From Chara braunii (Eukaryota; Streptophyta; Charophyceae; Charales; Characeae), in assembly GCA_003427395.1 (NCBI GenBank), contig BFEA01000187.1:2278995-2337286 (forward strand): DNA of 58,292 nucleotides, written 5' to 3'. Both the position numbers and the translations under genes were made by a program. Below, piece after piece: positions 11,274 through 23,795 of the stretch (position 1 is its first letter; the number at the start of each line of letters is the position of its first letter). The notes under the pieces are model-generated. The model had not been told where the DNA came from, did not search any database, and saw only the letters and a program-made list of their open reading frames with translations.

Positions 11274-12170
11274 CTACAGAGGGATGAGCTCGGCGTCGGG
11301 ACAAGGTGGATCATAGTGTAAGAGATCCGTCACGTTCACCATAAAGAAGGTGACGTCGTCCTGTCGGATGAAGTGGGCGAGCTGCCGAGGTGAGGTGACA
11401 GTGATAGAAGGAGGTGGTGTGGACACGGAAGGCTCCGGGGGAGGAGGATCGGGGCATGGTGTCGCGGTGGTACCTATGAAAGGTACGCGATACGTCTCTC
11501 CACACTTCATTTTGAAAACGAGAGTGTTCATCGCCCAATTGGCCTCGGTGCTGCGGAACCGACCAGACCACGGAGTGCCGAGAATGAAGTCGTACCTCGT
11601 CTCCATCACATCGAAATGTGCAGAGGAGCGGTGGCGACGAGACGCCGGGGAACGATCAGTCGGCTCGAGAGTGAGGAAGAAAGGGAGGTTGGTAACCTTC
11701 TGATCGAAGAAGCGCTGGGTCTTGTCATCCCCTAGGGTAACAGAGATGGGAGTCGGAGACCCTGTCGTGGGTATGCGGGCTTCTTTCACCATGCGTGGGT
11801 GAATGAAGTCATCCTGAGAACCGGAATCCCACAGCGCTGAGTACACCCTCGTGGAGGTCCCGAGTCGTACTGGGATGATCGGGAGGGTGCGATCAGGGTC
11901 AGAGAGGATGGCGAGAAGGTGACGCAGTGCAGCGACATGGAGGGTGAGTCGCTCCTGACGATCCTGGAGCATGCTCAAGTCCAGAAGAGAGGACACAACG
12001 TCCTTGCGAGTAGCGAGCTGCTCGCTGCAACGGGCTGTGCGAATGGCTCGACGCGTTGGTAGTCGCGGCGGTGAAGGAGGGGAGACGGTGGTCTGCGGAG
12101 GCGCAGACGGTACTGCGACAAAGGGCTGAGTACACTTTGTCGAGTTCTGCGATCGAGGGCGGTAGCACAC
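11274..12170 (-). pseudogene. Retropepsin-like protease region, element 1
   Basis: A roughly 298-codon frame contains the aspartic protease signature ALWDSGSQDDFIHP (the DSG catalytic triplet near 11830) and the distal hydrophobic-Gly motif YDFILGTPW near 11590-11565. This matches the gypsy class of retropepsins, which cleave the Gag-Pol polyprotein. It is in frame with RT apart from the TAG at 11274-11276. The N-terminal part (about 12170-12000) is low-complexity and overlaps Gag sequence in another frame, so the true upstream join is obscured by a frameshift. Confidence 0.82.
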
Positions 12171-14303
12171 ACTGTCGAGTCCTGCGATCGAGAGTTGAGT
12201 ACACTCTGTCGAGTCCTGCGATCAGCGTAGTGGAGGTCGAGGGCGGTAGTGTAAGGGCACCGCAAGGAGGTATGACCGTTCAGGCGGCAACGCAAACACC
12301 CACGTCGGCCCAAAATAGCCGCGCGCTCCTCCGCGGAAAGGACACCGCGAGGAGGGACAAAGCCCTAAGGGAGGTCCTGTTGACGGACCTCGGGGGGCGA
12401 CGCGCCAGCGTGACCAGGGCGGCTGCATGCCCGGAAAAGGGTGGAGAGGATGAGCTGGAGGTGCTCAGCCATAGGGAGAGTAGGGTCCTCCAGGTGGTGG
12501 TGGACAGCCTCGCCGAGGTTGAGGTCGGCGCTATGGTCACCCTCTGGTGACAGCGGGGCACCAGCGTCCTGCTCACCATACTCGAGCACGCTGAAGCGGC
12601 CTAGAAGTGGCGGCCCTGCTGCGTGGAACGGCGGGGGCGACCTCGGAAAGGGAAACGACGCTTGGAAGTGTCGTGAGACGAGGAGGAGGTCTAGCCCGTG
12701 CGCTGCGGCTGAGAGGAGGAGGCGGGGTGAAGACGGGTCCGCATCCGCTGATGGTCTCTGGCGGCCTCGTAAGCCTGCGGGGCCGATGTGAACTCGTACC
12801 GCCATAGCTCGGAGCGGTACTCGAGCGGGAGGCTGGCCAAAAAACGATCAATAAGGGCAGCCTCGGGAAGGAACGCCACGTCACAAATGAGGCGGGAGTC
12901 CTGAAAGACCTGGATGTGGCGATCCAGAGCGGCAGGGCCACCAGAGCCAGACCAGCATGTAGTGACGACACGCTCGAAGGCGTCAGTCACGTCGTATCGG
13001 GCTCAGAAGCGATCCTCGAAGAACGCCTGGAAATCCATGAAGGTCGGGGTCTGACCCTCACGAAGGGAGTAAGCGTAGAAATCCTCTCAGGCGTCGAAAG
13101 GACCGCCACGCAGGCGCGTGGAGAGGTGACCCACCCACGTGCCGGGTGTGACGCCCATGAGCTGGAGCGTGCGGGTGGCAGACTGCAGCCACCGAGACAC
13201 GCGTATGCTTGTACCGTCATACAAGGCAAAGTCTGACAAGCGGACGAGTGGTGCGCCACCGTTTTGGTGGCGAGGGGATCGAGGAGCAGAGGCCTCTGCC
13301 ACGGCTGAGTAAGTCGGCGCAGGTCCTGGAGAGAGGGGCGCAGCTGACTGTGTGCCCGGACCACATGGGGGAGCGGCAGGGGCAACTACGGCACGGTGCG
13401 ACGGAGCTGCAATAAAAGAGGTCGCAGCAACCACGTGAGTAGGAAGAAGGTAGGATGGGGCTGGATAGGATGCAGGGCGCGGGAAGCGCACCTGCATGGG
13501 AGGAAGAGTACAGGAGGTAGGGGGTGCGCCCGAAGGCGCGGCCACCTGTGAGGGTGGGGGTGGCTGAAGGCGTAAGAGGGCGAGGTCGGCCCGGATCTGG
13601 GCAAGCTCGTCCTCGAGACGTTGGACGTGAATCGAGCGAGGAGTGGCAGAGGAAGAGTGGAAGAAGTGGACGCACAAGCGGCGCGGGGCCTCCCAGAGGG
13701 GGGAGAGCCAGGTGGCGCTGCGGTCATGCGAACGGGAGGGAGGAGCGGGGCACCGGAAAAAGCTGAGACCATGGTAGCGGGTTGTGGTCCCGTGGCCGTA
13801 GTGGCCGGAATCTGGGCGGGTGCGCCCGTAGAGTGAGGGAGGGCCTGACTCGCGGTGGCCATCGTGCTAGGGGCGTGGACAGTCACCAAGATGGCCGGGT
13901 CGGGGGCAGCGGAGGAGGAAGCTCCGTCGTGGCCACCCTGTCGGAGGACGGGGGACCCGGACTGGGAGCCAGGAGATGAAGGGCAGATAGCGTTTTGGAA
14001 TTGCTGCATGCCGGCGGCAAGGGTCGCCACCTGCGCCCGTAAGGGCGCGAGGGTCGCGAGTTGCGCCTGGATGGGCACGAGGAGGGAGGTGAGGAGGGTG
14101 TGCAGGTCCCCCTGGTGCTGGTGGCTCTGGTCCGTTGGCACGGGTGTGACTCTGTGCCCTGGTCGTCGCCGCATCAGCGGCGTGTGACACACCGTCGGCC
14201 ATGGGGAGGTGATGGGCCGGATTGGAGGGGGCCAGGAGAGGTCCGCGTGAGTGGAGGGCGTAGGGGGAGGTCCGCGGTAGAAAGAGGAGGACGGCGCTAG
14301 CAA
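11975..14303 (-). pseudogene. gag: Gag region with CCHC knuckle, element 1
   Basis: Reading leftward from 14303, a Pro/Ala/Ser-rich N-terminus holds coiled-coil-like heptads (about 14090-13985, and again in another frame at about 13625-13565). A capsid-like block follows at about 13250-12700 with YDGTSIRVSRWL and LIDRFLASLPLEYRSELWRYEF. A zinc knuckle CLRCRLNGHTSLRC (C-x2-C-x4-H-x4-C) lies near 12298-12257. Gag packages element RNA into particles. TGA codons at 13087-13089 and 13003-13005 and TAG codons at 12691-12693 and 12601-12603 interrupt one frame, and frame changes occur near 13680 and between 12600 and 12313. Whether the start is at 14303 or 14202 is unclear. Confidence 0.8.
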
Positions 14304-15601
14304 GGCTGGCGCGGCGCCGTCAAAGGGGGAGGGGTGGTTCGGGTCCAGGGTGCCCGAATAGGGCGGGGGAAGTAGGGGGGGTTGACGAACCCTAAACCCT
14401 AGAAAAACCCTAAGAAAACCCTAGCCGGAGTTTTTGGTGGTTTGGGTAGGGTACCGGTTACCTAATCAAGAAAATAAAATAGCAAGCATAGGGGGGGGAA
14501 GGCGGGAAAGAAATAAATAAACAACGAGATTTCGAGAGAAAAACAAAAGAAAATAAAAAATAAAAATAATTAAGGGAAGAAGTAAACAAAGTGTGAAAAG
14601 AAAAATAATATTTATTTTTTTGAAATTTTCGGCAGCATTTCCCTACCCCCCATGGGGTCAAGAATGTGCCAAGGGGAAAGGAGAGACCGAGATAAGCACA
14701 CTAAGTTTCAAACTGCCGCAAAAAAAAAGAATTTTCAAAAATAAATAAATAATAAATAAATAGATAAATAAATAAATAAGTAAATAAGTGGGTGAGGAGG
14801 TGGAGAGAGATGGGGTATCTGATTTTTCAAAAATTTTGGCAACATTTCGTTACCCCCATGGGGTCGAAGTATGCCGAAAAAGACTAAGTAAGAGAAAATC
14901 AAAAAATTTCAGCAGCACTTCGTTACCCCCACGGGGTCGAAACGTGTGCCGAAAGCAAGAAAGACCTAGACCTAATCAGATTTAGGGTTGTCGTAAATAA
15001 AATCGAATTTTCAGAATAAATAGAAAAATAAATGAAATAAATCAGAAAATAAAAAAAGAAAGTGGGGAAGGAGATAATTCAAATTTTTGAAAAAAAGAGA
15101 AAAGATAAATCAAAAGGGAGGCGGAAAGAAGAAAAACAGAAAAAATTCGAAGTAGGGGGGAAGGGGAATGAAAAAGTGAAGGAGAAAATAAAAAAATAGG
15201 TGGGAGAAAAAAAAAGATGAAGTGGGAGGTAGGAGGGTGAAAGAATGATAGAGAGAGGGATGGGGAATGGTGGAGAGGGATCAAGAAGCAAAGAGAAAAG
15301 GAGTAGGAAAAAAAAGAAAATAAATAGAGAAAAGAGAGTAGAAGAATGGGTGGTGGGAGAAAAGGTGGGGTGGGGAGAGGAGTATAAGTAAGAGGAGAGA
15401 GAAAGAGAGATATGGAGGGTGGGTTAGTAGAGGGAGGGGAGAGAGAGAAGAGATACCTGGCCCTTGGTGTCTCCAAGGGCACAAGGTATACCGAGACTTG
15501 GAGGGTCTTGGCCTTCGCTGCAACAACCAGCTGGAGGAAAGAGGGGGCTGAGATCTTGATCAGCCCCCAGCAACAGCAGTTCTGCAGATCTGCAGATTTA
15601 T

Positions 15602-15792
15602 GGTCTGTTGTGTGAGCAGACCCTCACCACTGTAGAGCAGCCCCTGAAACAGGGGGTCTTCAAGTCCACAGTAAGCTGCCACGTGGCACTGCAGGTNGGT
15701 CTGTTGTGTGAGCAGACCCTCACCACTGTAGAGCAGCCCCTGAAACAGGGGGTCTTCAAGTCCACAGTAAGCTGCCACGTGGCACTGCAGGT
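15602..15792. repeat. 95-bp direct duplication around a single N
   Basis: 15602-15696 and 15698-15792 appear identical and are separated by one N. This is what gap closing leaves when two contig ends overlap but are not merged. It is most likely one real copy. Confidence 0.85.
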
Positions 15793-15896
15793 GGCCACGT
15801 GCGTAGGCAGCAGCAGCCAAGGGGGGGGAGGGGGGTAAATAACCAGCACGGCACCTCTTCAACACGAGTGCGTCGTACTATAAGGACATCTACACT

Positions 15897-15977
15897 CTGT
15901 GGCGAGTGTGTTATTAAGGTGCTTACGCACGCACATGGCCCAGCAGGCGCCTGGGTTCAAACCCCAGCAGCAGCAAA
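15897..15977 (+). other. tRNA-like (class II A box, B box) sequence
   Basis: An A-box-like TGGCGAGTGTGTTATTAAGG (15901-15920) precedes a perfect T-arm at about 15953-15969: a CTGGG/CCCAG stem around TTCAAAC, which is a B box. A closed acceptor stem is not evident, so this is a tRNA-derived or SINE-like remnant rather than a tRNA gene. It lies within the element 1 leader. Confidence 0.35.
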
Positions 15978-16260
15978 AATCTCGGATTTTGATAATGTAA
16001 ATCCGGGAGCGGGGCAGGGCAGCGGGGCAGCGTGGGCGTGTGGGCGTGTGGCTCGCGCGCGCGTGCGGCGGCCTTGGCCTTGGCACTTGCGCGCACTTGC
16101 TCGTGGTGGCGCCTGCTTTTTTCACCACGTGTCACCTTCTGTGGGCGCCTATTTTTTTCCTTATTTTCGTTGGAAAACACCCGAAAAACAACAAAAAAAA
16201 CCGCTGTCGGGTTTTGCTGTTTTCCCAGTTGTACGGGGTGGTGGGTGGAAGCAGGGAACA

Positions 16261-16278
16261 TTCCCTCGCCGATACCAA
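16261..16278 (-). other. Primer-binding site of element 1
   Basis: One base inside the 5' LTR, the minus strand reads TGGTATCGGCGAGGG. The first seven bases match the complement of a tRNA 3' end of the initiator-Met kind used by many Ty3/gypsy elements, and the rest differs. The exact primer is not settled. Confidence 0.55.
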
Positions 16279-16586
16279 TGTAGCGGACCCACCGTGTGTG
16301 GTGCTCCGCCTGGGATGATGATGGAGATGGACGATGAGGGAGGAGCGAGATGACACAGCGCAACTCCCACGCAAGACTCCAATGCACGTACTCCAAATCG
16401 TGCAAGTGTAGAATGAATCGAAAACAATCAATGGTTGGGGTATACCCCAGCAGACTGATGGGACTGGACTGGACTGGCTGGTACCGACAGAGGTACCGGC
16501 CTGGACTGGACTGTCCCGAATAAAACACAGGTCTGTGAGAAAAGGCCAAGGGGCTGGTCTCACAGGCCAACCAGAGGTCCGCTACC
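16279..16586 (-). repeat. 5' LTR of Ty3/gypsy element 1
   Basis: Partner of the LTR at 6610-6915. It has the same TGTAGCGGACC end, an internal GACTGGACTGGACTGG repeat and ACCGGCCTGGACTGG. Its other end reads GGTCCGCTACC, slightly mutated from the partner. It bounds a roughly 10-kb element on the minus strand. Confidence 0.88.
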
Positions 16587-18361
16587 AGGTGTGCACATTT
16601 TAAATCTTTTTCCAAATATCAATACTCACATATGGGATGAAGCGTAAGCAATACTATGGATGGATGTTGCATATGCTCGCACTGTGTGTTCGTTCTTCAC
16701 TCCACATCTTCTCACTTTTTTTTCATCTCTCCATATCACATCTCTTTCTGGATAGTTTTTCCTTTGTGTCCTTGCTCTCTTCGACAAACACTCAAATGAC
16801 AAACAATATCTTTTTGTCGTCGTCGTTCACCAGAGCGTCGATGTGGCGGGTCCACTTGTTAAAACAATAAAATAATAATAATAGCGGTCACTCTCATTCA
16901 GGGCAACAGGGGTCATAAGCGGGGTAACAAAATAGCCTAGATTGGGACAAACGTCGGGGGGAATACATAATCAGGAGGAAATAAAATGAAAATAATATAT
17001 CATTCAAAATAACGGGTTTGAAGTTCTTTTTCATTATTAATTATTTCGACCGCGTTCTTAAATTTATTCATACAAATAATTTAAAAAATCGTTCTAATTC
17101 GGCCGCGCAAAACCGACCTTGTGGAGACCCGTGCACACGTGGGCGACCGGGTATGGAGGGAATAGACATAAGAGGAAAATAAGTCGATGGTAGGGGTGTC
17201 AAAGGTGGAATAAATTAGTATATTAATCTGCATAAAAGTAGGGTTAGTGTCAACGAGAGACGAGGTGAAAAACAGGGGTCGACGTAGGTACCGTATTTTT
17301 TTATCGCTCGTCCCTTAACACTAACCCTCAAATTTCTACTGTCTGATCAATCGACTCTTCAAATTGTCCCATTCCGGGTGACCGACTGACTTTGGTCGCC
17401 CGACAATAAACCCGGACCCCTTCTCGACGACCCCGTTGAGTCCTCAACTTGTCCGGGCGATAGCCCGGACCCATTTGTGAACAGTCCCTTATGTCCTAAT
17501 AACTACGCAAGAAACTTCTTCAGTCGGGGCGTTGGGCTGGCTTGAATTGAGCCTCTGGGCGACAGCCCGGACCCATTTTGAGTTACCCGGGAGCACCGCA
17601 AACCCCGGTTAGCAGAACCCAAAAGAAGAGGTGGGCGGGAGGGCCGCAACCCTGATCAACGACACCTTGCAGTGTGCAAAAAGCTTAGTGAGACGGGNGG
17701 GCGGGATGGGGGAACACCTTTAAGAGCAAACTGGGGGCGAAGCCACAGCTAGTCAGTGGTAAGCAAAGTCTAGGCTGATCTAAGAAGGAAGGGGTGTCGA
17801 AATCCCGGTTTAAATAGAGCCTAAATGCCTTTTTAAAAAAATGCTCAAATAGAAGGCATGTGCTCTGTTTGAGGGAAAATCGAAGTTCCCTGCAATCTGG
17901 GCGTTGTAAAAAAAAATGATTTCTCAACCGATCAAAAATATAAAAAGAATTTTAATTGATTTCATTTTTAATTTTTAGTATTTAATTTGATACTTTTAAT
18001 TTTTCAAGGATTTAAAAGAATTTTTTATTTAAATTTCTAATTTATTTGGTATGTTTTATTTTTTTTTGAGAGTTTGGTATTTCGGTTTTGCGCGCGGAAG
18101 GTCTCAAAATGTTGAACAAAATCACGCCCGGGGGGCTCCACTAAAAAACCCCCAAATTTTCAGTTATAATACAAAATAGTATTTTAATTTAAAGACTTTA
18201 ATTTACCAAATTGCAATTACATTGTTATATCTGAGTTTTCCTCCGCCGGTTTCACCCACGAAGGGTCTCAAAACTTTTGGATAAATGAACCGCCCAACTT
18301 TGGTCCGGACATCTGTCGGCCAAAGTCGCTCGGTTCTAAAGTTGAAATTAAAAAAAAGTGT
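16587..18361. other. AT-rich intergenic spacer
   Basis: No gene seen. The segment is A/T-rich with GC islands. Short phrases recur: GGTCTCAAAA-like text at 18099 and 18264, and GACAGCCCGGACCCATTT-like text at about 17460 and 17560. A single N at 17698 marks a gap or ambiguous base. Confidence 0.6.
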
Positions 18362-18367
18362 TGTCGG

Positions 18368-18395
18368 CGCGAACACCCTTAAAAGGGTATTCGCG
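18368..18395 (+). other. Left-end bulged hairpin of R copy D
   Basis: CGCGAA and ACCCTT on the left pair with AAGGGT and TTCGCG on the right, with a one-base C/A interruption and a 2-nt loop. The equivalent hairpin in copy A (33968-33995) differs at two stem positions, and both partners change together. Confidence 0.7.
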
Positions 18396-20440
18396 TGCAT
18401 ATTTGTACTTTACACAAGTAGCGCCTGAGGGGATGCTATAGGCCATAATTAATATGAGTATCACGTGGCTCACGCTCGACTCATTTAAGTCAGACGGCGG
18501 GGCGTGCGAGGTGATATTAGCTGGCGTATGGACGTGCTAGTTTAAGGCGCGGGCGACTTTTCCTGTATTGGAAAAGGTTCTGTAAAAACGGGGTTAGTAT
18601 AGTCGGTAATGAATAAGTACGGGTCGTGCACGGAGCCCGACACCCGCACTGTAGGAGGACACCGGTTCGTGGTCAGGAATTCGGCCGATAAGCCAAAGCG
18701 TGGCCTTTTACTCTTCTTCATAAGGCCGTGCAACCTGCCGAACCTATTTATAAGGCTTTCTGATAGTGTCAATGCCAGCTTGGGCATAGCACTATCGACT
18801 ACGGTGTTGAACTCTCAAGTAGCAGGTACGGGGATCGAGGACAACATGAGGTGACGGCGGAGCGACAATGCAGCTTGAAGGAAGTCGAGGGGTTGAGGGC
18901 CCGACGAAGCTATCCCTCTCAGTTTTATTTGCTGGCTCCAACCGCAGGCCAGATTGGTGGAACCGAGGGGACGCCAACAGTTCCCCCTTCCCATAGGAGC
19001 CGCCTTTCCCTTTCATGTTAATTGTATTTTATTTTATTACTATTATTTTATTTTTTTTTGTTATTCGGTCGTGTTGAGTACCGGTCCCATCTTCGGGACA
19101 CGGTATCGGTGTCAAGCACGACGGTCGGTACCAATGGGCTTGGCTCGGTTCGTACACCCATGAACTGATTGAAACACGGACCGAGAAGGTCAACGCGCAT
19201 GCAAGCCTGTGGGTGTTTGGCCCACGAGACGGAGAAAGCTTCAGTGGCAAGGGCCTGTGGTGCAGCAGTCCGCCAACCACGATCTGTTGTGAGAAGCTTA
19301 AGAGTAAGCATGGTCGCGGGGCCCGCAGTGTGAGTATGCCCTGAGCATGCCCGTTGGGGGCCGAAGATGGTAAACCGTGTCAGGACGGAACGACGCAGAG
19401 CCCAGTGGGGAGGCATGCTGCTGTAGGCAACTGCGCACATGGTATCCTTCCCCACCTTGGTCTTCAGAAGTTCTCATAAAAAAAAAAAAATAAAAAAAAA
19501 AAAAATTGTCACCACCAAGATCTGCATCAGGGCGCACCTCACTTAGGCTCGCGCTACAAACTTTGCAGCAGGCCCGCACCCTTCTACTCATCGGGGAAAC
19601 GGAATGAATGGCGCTGAAGCGCCTGACCTATGATCTAGGGCTGGCTAGGCAACAAGCAGCCTGGTACAGTTGGTACACCTATAAACTGTCAAAAAAATAC
19701 AGACCGAATTTTATCACAAATGTCCTATTTTTATTATTCATTTATTTATTTATTTTATGTATCTTCGTTCGCGAGAGTTCTTGTGCATATTTGTGGATGG
19801 CACTGTGTGACCAGCAAAGTACCGATTCACGATTGTTGCAGACAGGCAGGGCCTTGTCCCATCTGAAAAAAACACAGCAGTGCGACCCCCTTGGAACCCG
19901 AAAGATGATGAATTGTGTTGTAGGCCCAGTCTGCAAGAGGGCACCAGTGGGAGACTGCCGCAGTGCTTGCTGTGCGGCAGGCTGTCTCGATAGTTGGTAA
20001 ACAAGGCATGAGCATAAAAGGGTCACGGGTACTGCGAAAAAAAACCACAGCGATGCTGACCTGCAAATTGCCCTTCGAACCTGGGTAAAGGGCGGAAGAC
20101 TACTCGAGCCACTTAGTTGTTGATTCCCTCTGAAGCTTCCCTCGGGGTAGCCGGAGCTGAGGCGGGGCGCAGTCTGCGACTACACCGTCTGCCAACCACG
20201 ATCTGCTGTGAGAGGTTTGAATCTGAGCATGCCCAATGGAACACAAAAGAGATAGTGGGTTAGGTTTGGCCCAGCGGGCCACGAACGCTGTGGTAGAAAT
20301 TTCCAGCAATACTGTTGCAAATCATTCGTCGGACCTAGTAGTTATTTCCCCACAAAGTTTCCTGAGAGTGGCTGGAACTGATTTAGCGCTTCCAGTATGT
20401 TGCGGTGGGACCAAGCGCATCGCTCTTGCTGTCGCCCGTC

Positions 20441-20490
20441 ACCATGGTTGATCCTACCAGTAGTCATATGCTTGTCTGAAGGATTAAGCC
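20441..20490 (+). pseudogene. 18S rRNA 5'-end fragment
   Basis: About 50 bases match the universal 5' end of eukaryotic small-subunit rRNA: TGGTTGATCC, then CCAGTAGTCATATGCTTGTC and GATTAAGCC, with one inserted base and about three substitutions. Similarity stops abruptly after AAGCC, and the next sequence is the GA-rich module of R. It is too short to be an rRNA gene and is embedded in R copy D where copies B and C carry a U6-like module. Confidence 0.85.
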
Positions 20491-20881
20491 TCGGCAAGAG
20501 GAGGAAATGAAGAGGAGAAGACGAAGGGGAAGGCGAAAAAGGAGGTGACAAGAGGCACGAGGGGAAAAAAAGAGTGAGAGAGAAGTCGAATGAACCTGGG
20601 CGCAAGTCTGCGCCAAGTGCATTCAATAATGAAGATATCAATAGCGACGAAGGCAAGGACGATGGCGGAGGTGATAGTGGGCGTGTGGGAATGACATACA
20701 CATGTCTCACTCGATTGATACTGGAATCTAGTGAGAGAAAGCACTAACTGGGGGTTTTGGGCTAGGGCGAATTGGTTAGTGAGGTTAGTTTTGCTATTAG
20801 AGCAGTGAAAAAAGGGTTAGTAGAAAAAAGTGGTTGCACAGAGCTCGGGGAAAGAAGATATGGCGGGGCAAAAAGCGAATA

Positions 20882-20915
20882 TCTCGCTCGATTCTCGATG
20901 AAATCGAGTGTGAGA
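20882..20915 (+). other. Conserved TCTCGCTCG hairpin, copy D
   Basis: TCTCGCTCGAT can pair imperfectly with ATCGAGTGTGAGA downstream. The same hairpin is perfect in copy C (53958-53989) and nearly so in copy B (43038-43070), each time followed by a TTTTTGGCCA-like or TTTTTTGTCA-like phrase. Confidence 0.6.
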
Positions 20916-21382
20916 AGGGACTAATCCGGAGTTTTTGGCCATGACGAACAGGATGGCATAGTTAGTTTTCAGGTTAGGGTTATGGTTTTCGTGATACAGT
21001 GCTTTTGGGCAACACCCAGGAAAAAATTGCAATGTATCTTCCCATGTTGAAGTGGAAGATACATTCTCAAGTTATATATATTTTTTATCGATAGTGAAGT
21101 AGGGCCCTTGGCAACCAACCTCGGACTCATTGGTGTGATCCTTGTCAAGATGTTGTTCCTTACGTTCGTCACGATTGTGCTACTGCATGACATGATCCTC
21201 ACACAAATATTGGTGGTTATCCTCGTGATCGATCTCTTGACCTGAGCGGTGCTCATTAGTGCCATAGTATTCGACGGGATGATCACAGTCATGCTGCTCG
21301 TGGCCCTTTGTTGTTGCACGAAAGTCTCCCTCTCCTTCAAAGATCTCGGTAGTCTCCTCCGAAGTGATTGTCTGTGCATGCG

Positions 21383-21386
<4 letters not shown>

Positions 21387-21421
<35 letters not shown>

Positions 21422-21433
21422 GAGAGAGAGAGA
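21387..21433. repeat. GA microsatellite
   Basis: An (AG)n run with one GTGAG interruption, inside R copy D. Confidence 0.95.
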
Positions 21434-23795
21434 ACTTACCTCGGGAGTTGTCGATTCTGAGTAGACAGAGAATCGAGCATACGGGAAAGAGGAGACAGCA
21501 AGCGGGACATGGGGGGTTGTGCAGTAGAAGGTGCATCTGCCCGCGTTTTAGCAAAAGATTCATCCGCTAAAGCGACGATGCATCCCCCATGTTCTAGCGG
21601 AAGAACCGCTCGATATTCCAATGACGTATCCTACCGTGTTCTAGCAAACGAGAGCCTTCTTCGTCCTCGCAGGCTCGACACCAGTTTGGCGGTGCTCGCC
21701 TTGTGCGGGTGGTACTTCTCGATGGGAACTTGATTCCTAGTGACAGTACTCGTTGCTTTTCGCTGAATCTGGAGGACTCCTCTTGTGGCTTGAAGTTCCT
21801 GCTTAACTGGAGCAGGCCGTATGAACGACTAGGTGCGTGCTTAGGCTGGTTGCCATTACAGAGAAAGAGTTGGGGAGTAAGGGAGATAGCAGGAGAGGTT
21901 ATACTTACCCGGTCAGAGCACTTATCCTTACGGAGGCACGGGGTCTGCTGCAAGGTCTGGAAACGAGCTATTATGTATCAGATCAACACAAATTGATACA
22001 TGGTCAGTCTTAGTTGGTGGACTGATTCGTCTAGTTCATTCCATTAACAAACGAGCCCTTGGTGCCGCTGATACCGTATCTAGGCCCGATTAGGAAGGCT
22101 GGATCGGCTGCTACTATGTATCTTGAGCTGTTGTTTTTACCCAGACCTGTGTTGGTGCTCTTCGTCATAGAACTGCAGTTACCGCTGAATGAAGTAATGA
22201 GCACGAGGGCCGACGCTGTCAAGATCAACGATGCTACTTTGCTTACTGCTGGTTGAGGGATGAATTGGCCGAGTGTTCGCAAATTGTGTTGAGCCTTTTG
22301 TTGCGGTGTACTACTGTTGTCTTCGACAGCGAGGAACTGCCACTTGCACGGTCCAGAAAAGTTGCTATCAGTCGGACTACTGTTCGTTGGATTCTGAATC
22401 CGCCGAAAATCCGTCGCTCGCCGAGGCTACTGCGCTGTCAATAGTCCGACTGTGTGAACTATCGAGAGCTGGTTGCGTTGGTATGCCTGATGCATGCCTG
22501 ATGTGATTGGCTGAGTAGCCCACCTCGGGTATCGCTTACAAGTTGTTGTACATGGGGTCACAGTTTGAACTGTTACCGGTAACGGACTGTGTGACCGCAT
22601 GCGGCTATTGCTGCGGCATTCATGCAATATATTGTTGAGAAACAGTTGTTGCGTGCATAACCGTTTTCGCTACATAGAGGCAGTTCGGAGCAGGTAAACA
22701 TGTGTCGCTTGGAGTCAATTGGGTGAGCAGATGAGGCGGGCTGTGTTATTTTGAGTGAGCCGCTTGCACCTTGTCATTAGAATAGGCCCCCGGAAGGGGA
22801 GTTCATCTGCAGAACAAGGGGGGGGGGTGCTTCGGTTGCTGAACCTGCTCAACTACGAGTTCGGAGGAATTCCTGTGGAACTGTGTCCTTTGTTATATAT
22901 AGCTTAGGCCTAACAGTGGTGCATAACGGTTGCGCGTGACTGTTGTGTAAGCAATATTTTACTAGTTGCAGAGCATGTTATTTGGCCTTGCCACTACTTA
23001 CGACTACGACTCACACTTGAGTTTGCTGAGTGCTACTCTGTTTTCGCCGACTCTTCGAACGAAGCATGGGGTAGACTCTACTCAAAGTCTTGCGCTTATA
23101 AGCTGCACGGTGAAGTCTCGGTCATGGAGGAGCGGCGTAACTACTGGAGGAGGTGATTTGGTTGTACATAGGGACTACTACAGTGACTTGAAGATCGTCA
23201 GAGTGTTGGCTGCAGTGCGTATAGGCCGCAAGATTGGTCGCTCCACTGCACTCTTGGCCACCATTGCGGGGTCCTCAGGAGCATCGAGATTTCAAGGCCC
23301 CTTGCGAGTTGAGTCTGTCCCTCTCTTGTGTCTCGAGCGTCTGAAACCCCTCCTTCTGCCCTTCTCACTCTAAGTTTAGTCTAAGGTTACGAGAGGAAGG
23401 CGGCAGGCGGGATTGCAACTTGTAGGACCGCATCAAGACTCTGTGGGGAGTCTGCCCACCGATTGCGGGAACTATGCCGGAACTCGGGAGGAGTTCTGGT
23501 GGCAGGGAACCAAGAGGTAATTCTTTGGCTCCTTCTATAAACCCCTGTTAAAACCCTTATGAGTATATCTCTCTATGAATGCCTAACTATACTGAATGCA
23601 TCCTTATACATTTTATGTTTGACTTTCCCGAACTAAGTCAGAATAAACTAAAGGAATGCATGCGCAAACTTTAATTTTATTCTTTCTTCTGCTTGTTTGA
23701 AGTCAGACAGAGAGGGATGAACTGGGGGAAGGTGGAAGAAAGGTAGTTTTGCTTCCAATGATTGGGTCTCCTTTGTTTATTTTTATTTTCTCTGC

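Larger units (their letters stand above)
14304..16278 (-). other. 5' leader of element 1
   Basis: Untranslated leader between Gag and the 5' LTR. It has short telomere-like CCCTAAA/CCCTAG runs (14389-14424), A/T- and purine-rich simple sequence (14460-15440), and three diverged copies of a unit of about 50 bp centred on CCCCCATGGGGTC (14621-14670, 14821-14880, 14900-14954). Near the LTR it is C/G-rich (15990-16120). No gene is seen. Confidence 0.6.

Noticed and set aside
14389-14424. Telomere-like CCCTAAA/CCCTAG run
   Set aside because: Only about four imperfect units inside a retrotransposon leader; no true telomere array.
20420-20440. CGCCCGTCACC resembling the 18S 3' region just before the 5' fragment
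   Set aside because: Too short to separate from chance.
22966-23373. 135-codon frame in R copy D
   Set aside because: No family recognised and no counterpart frame in copy C; probably chance.
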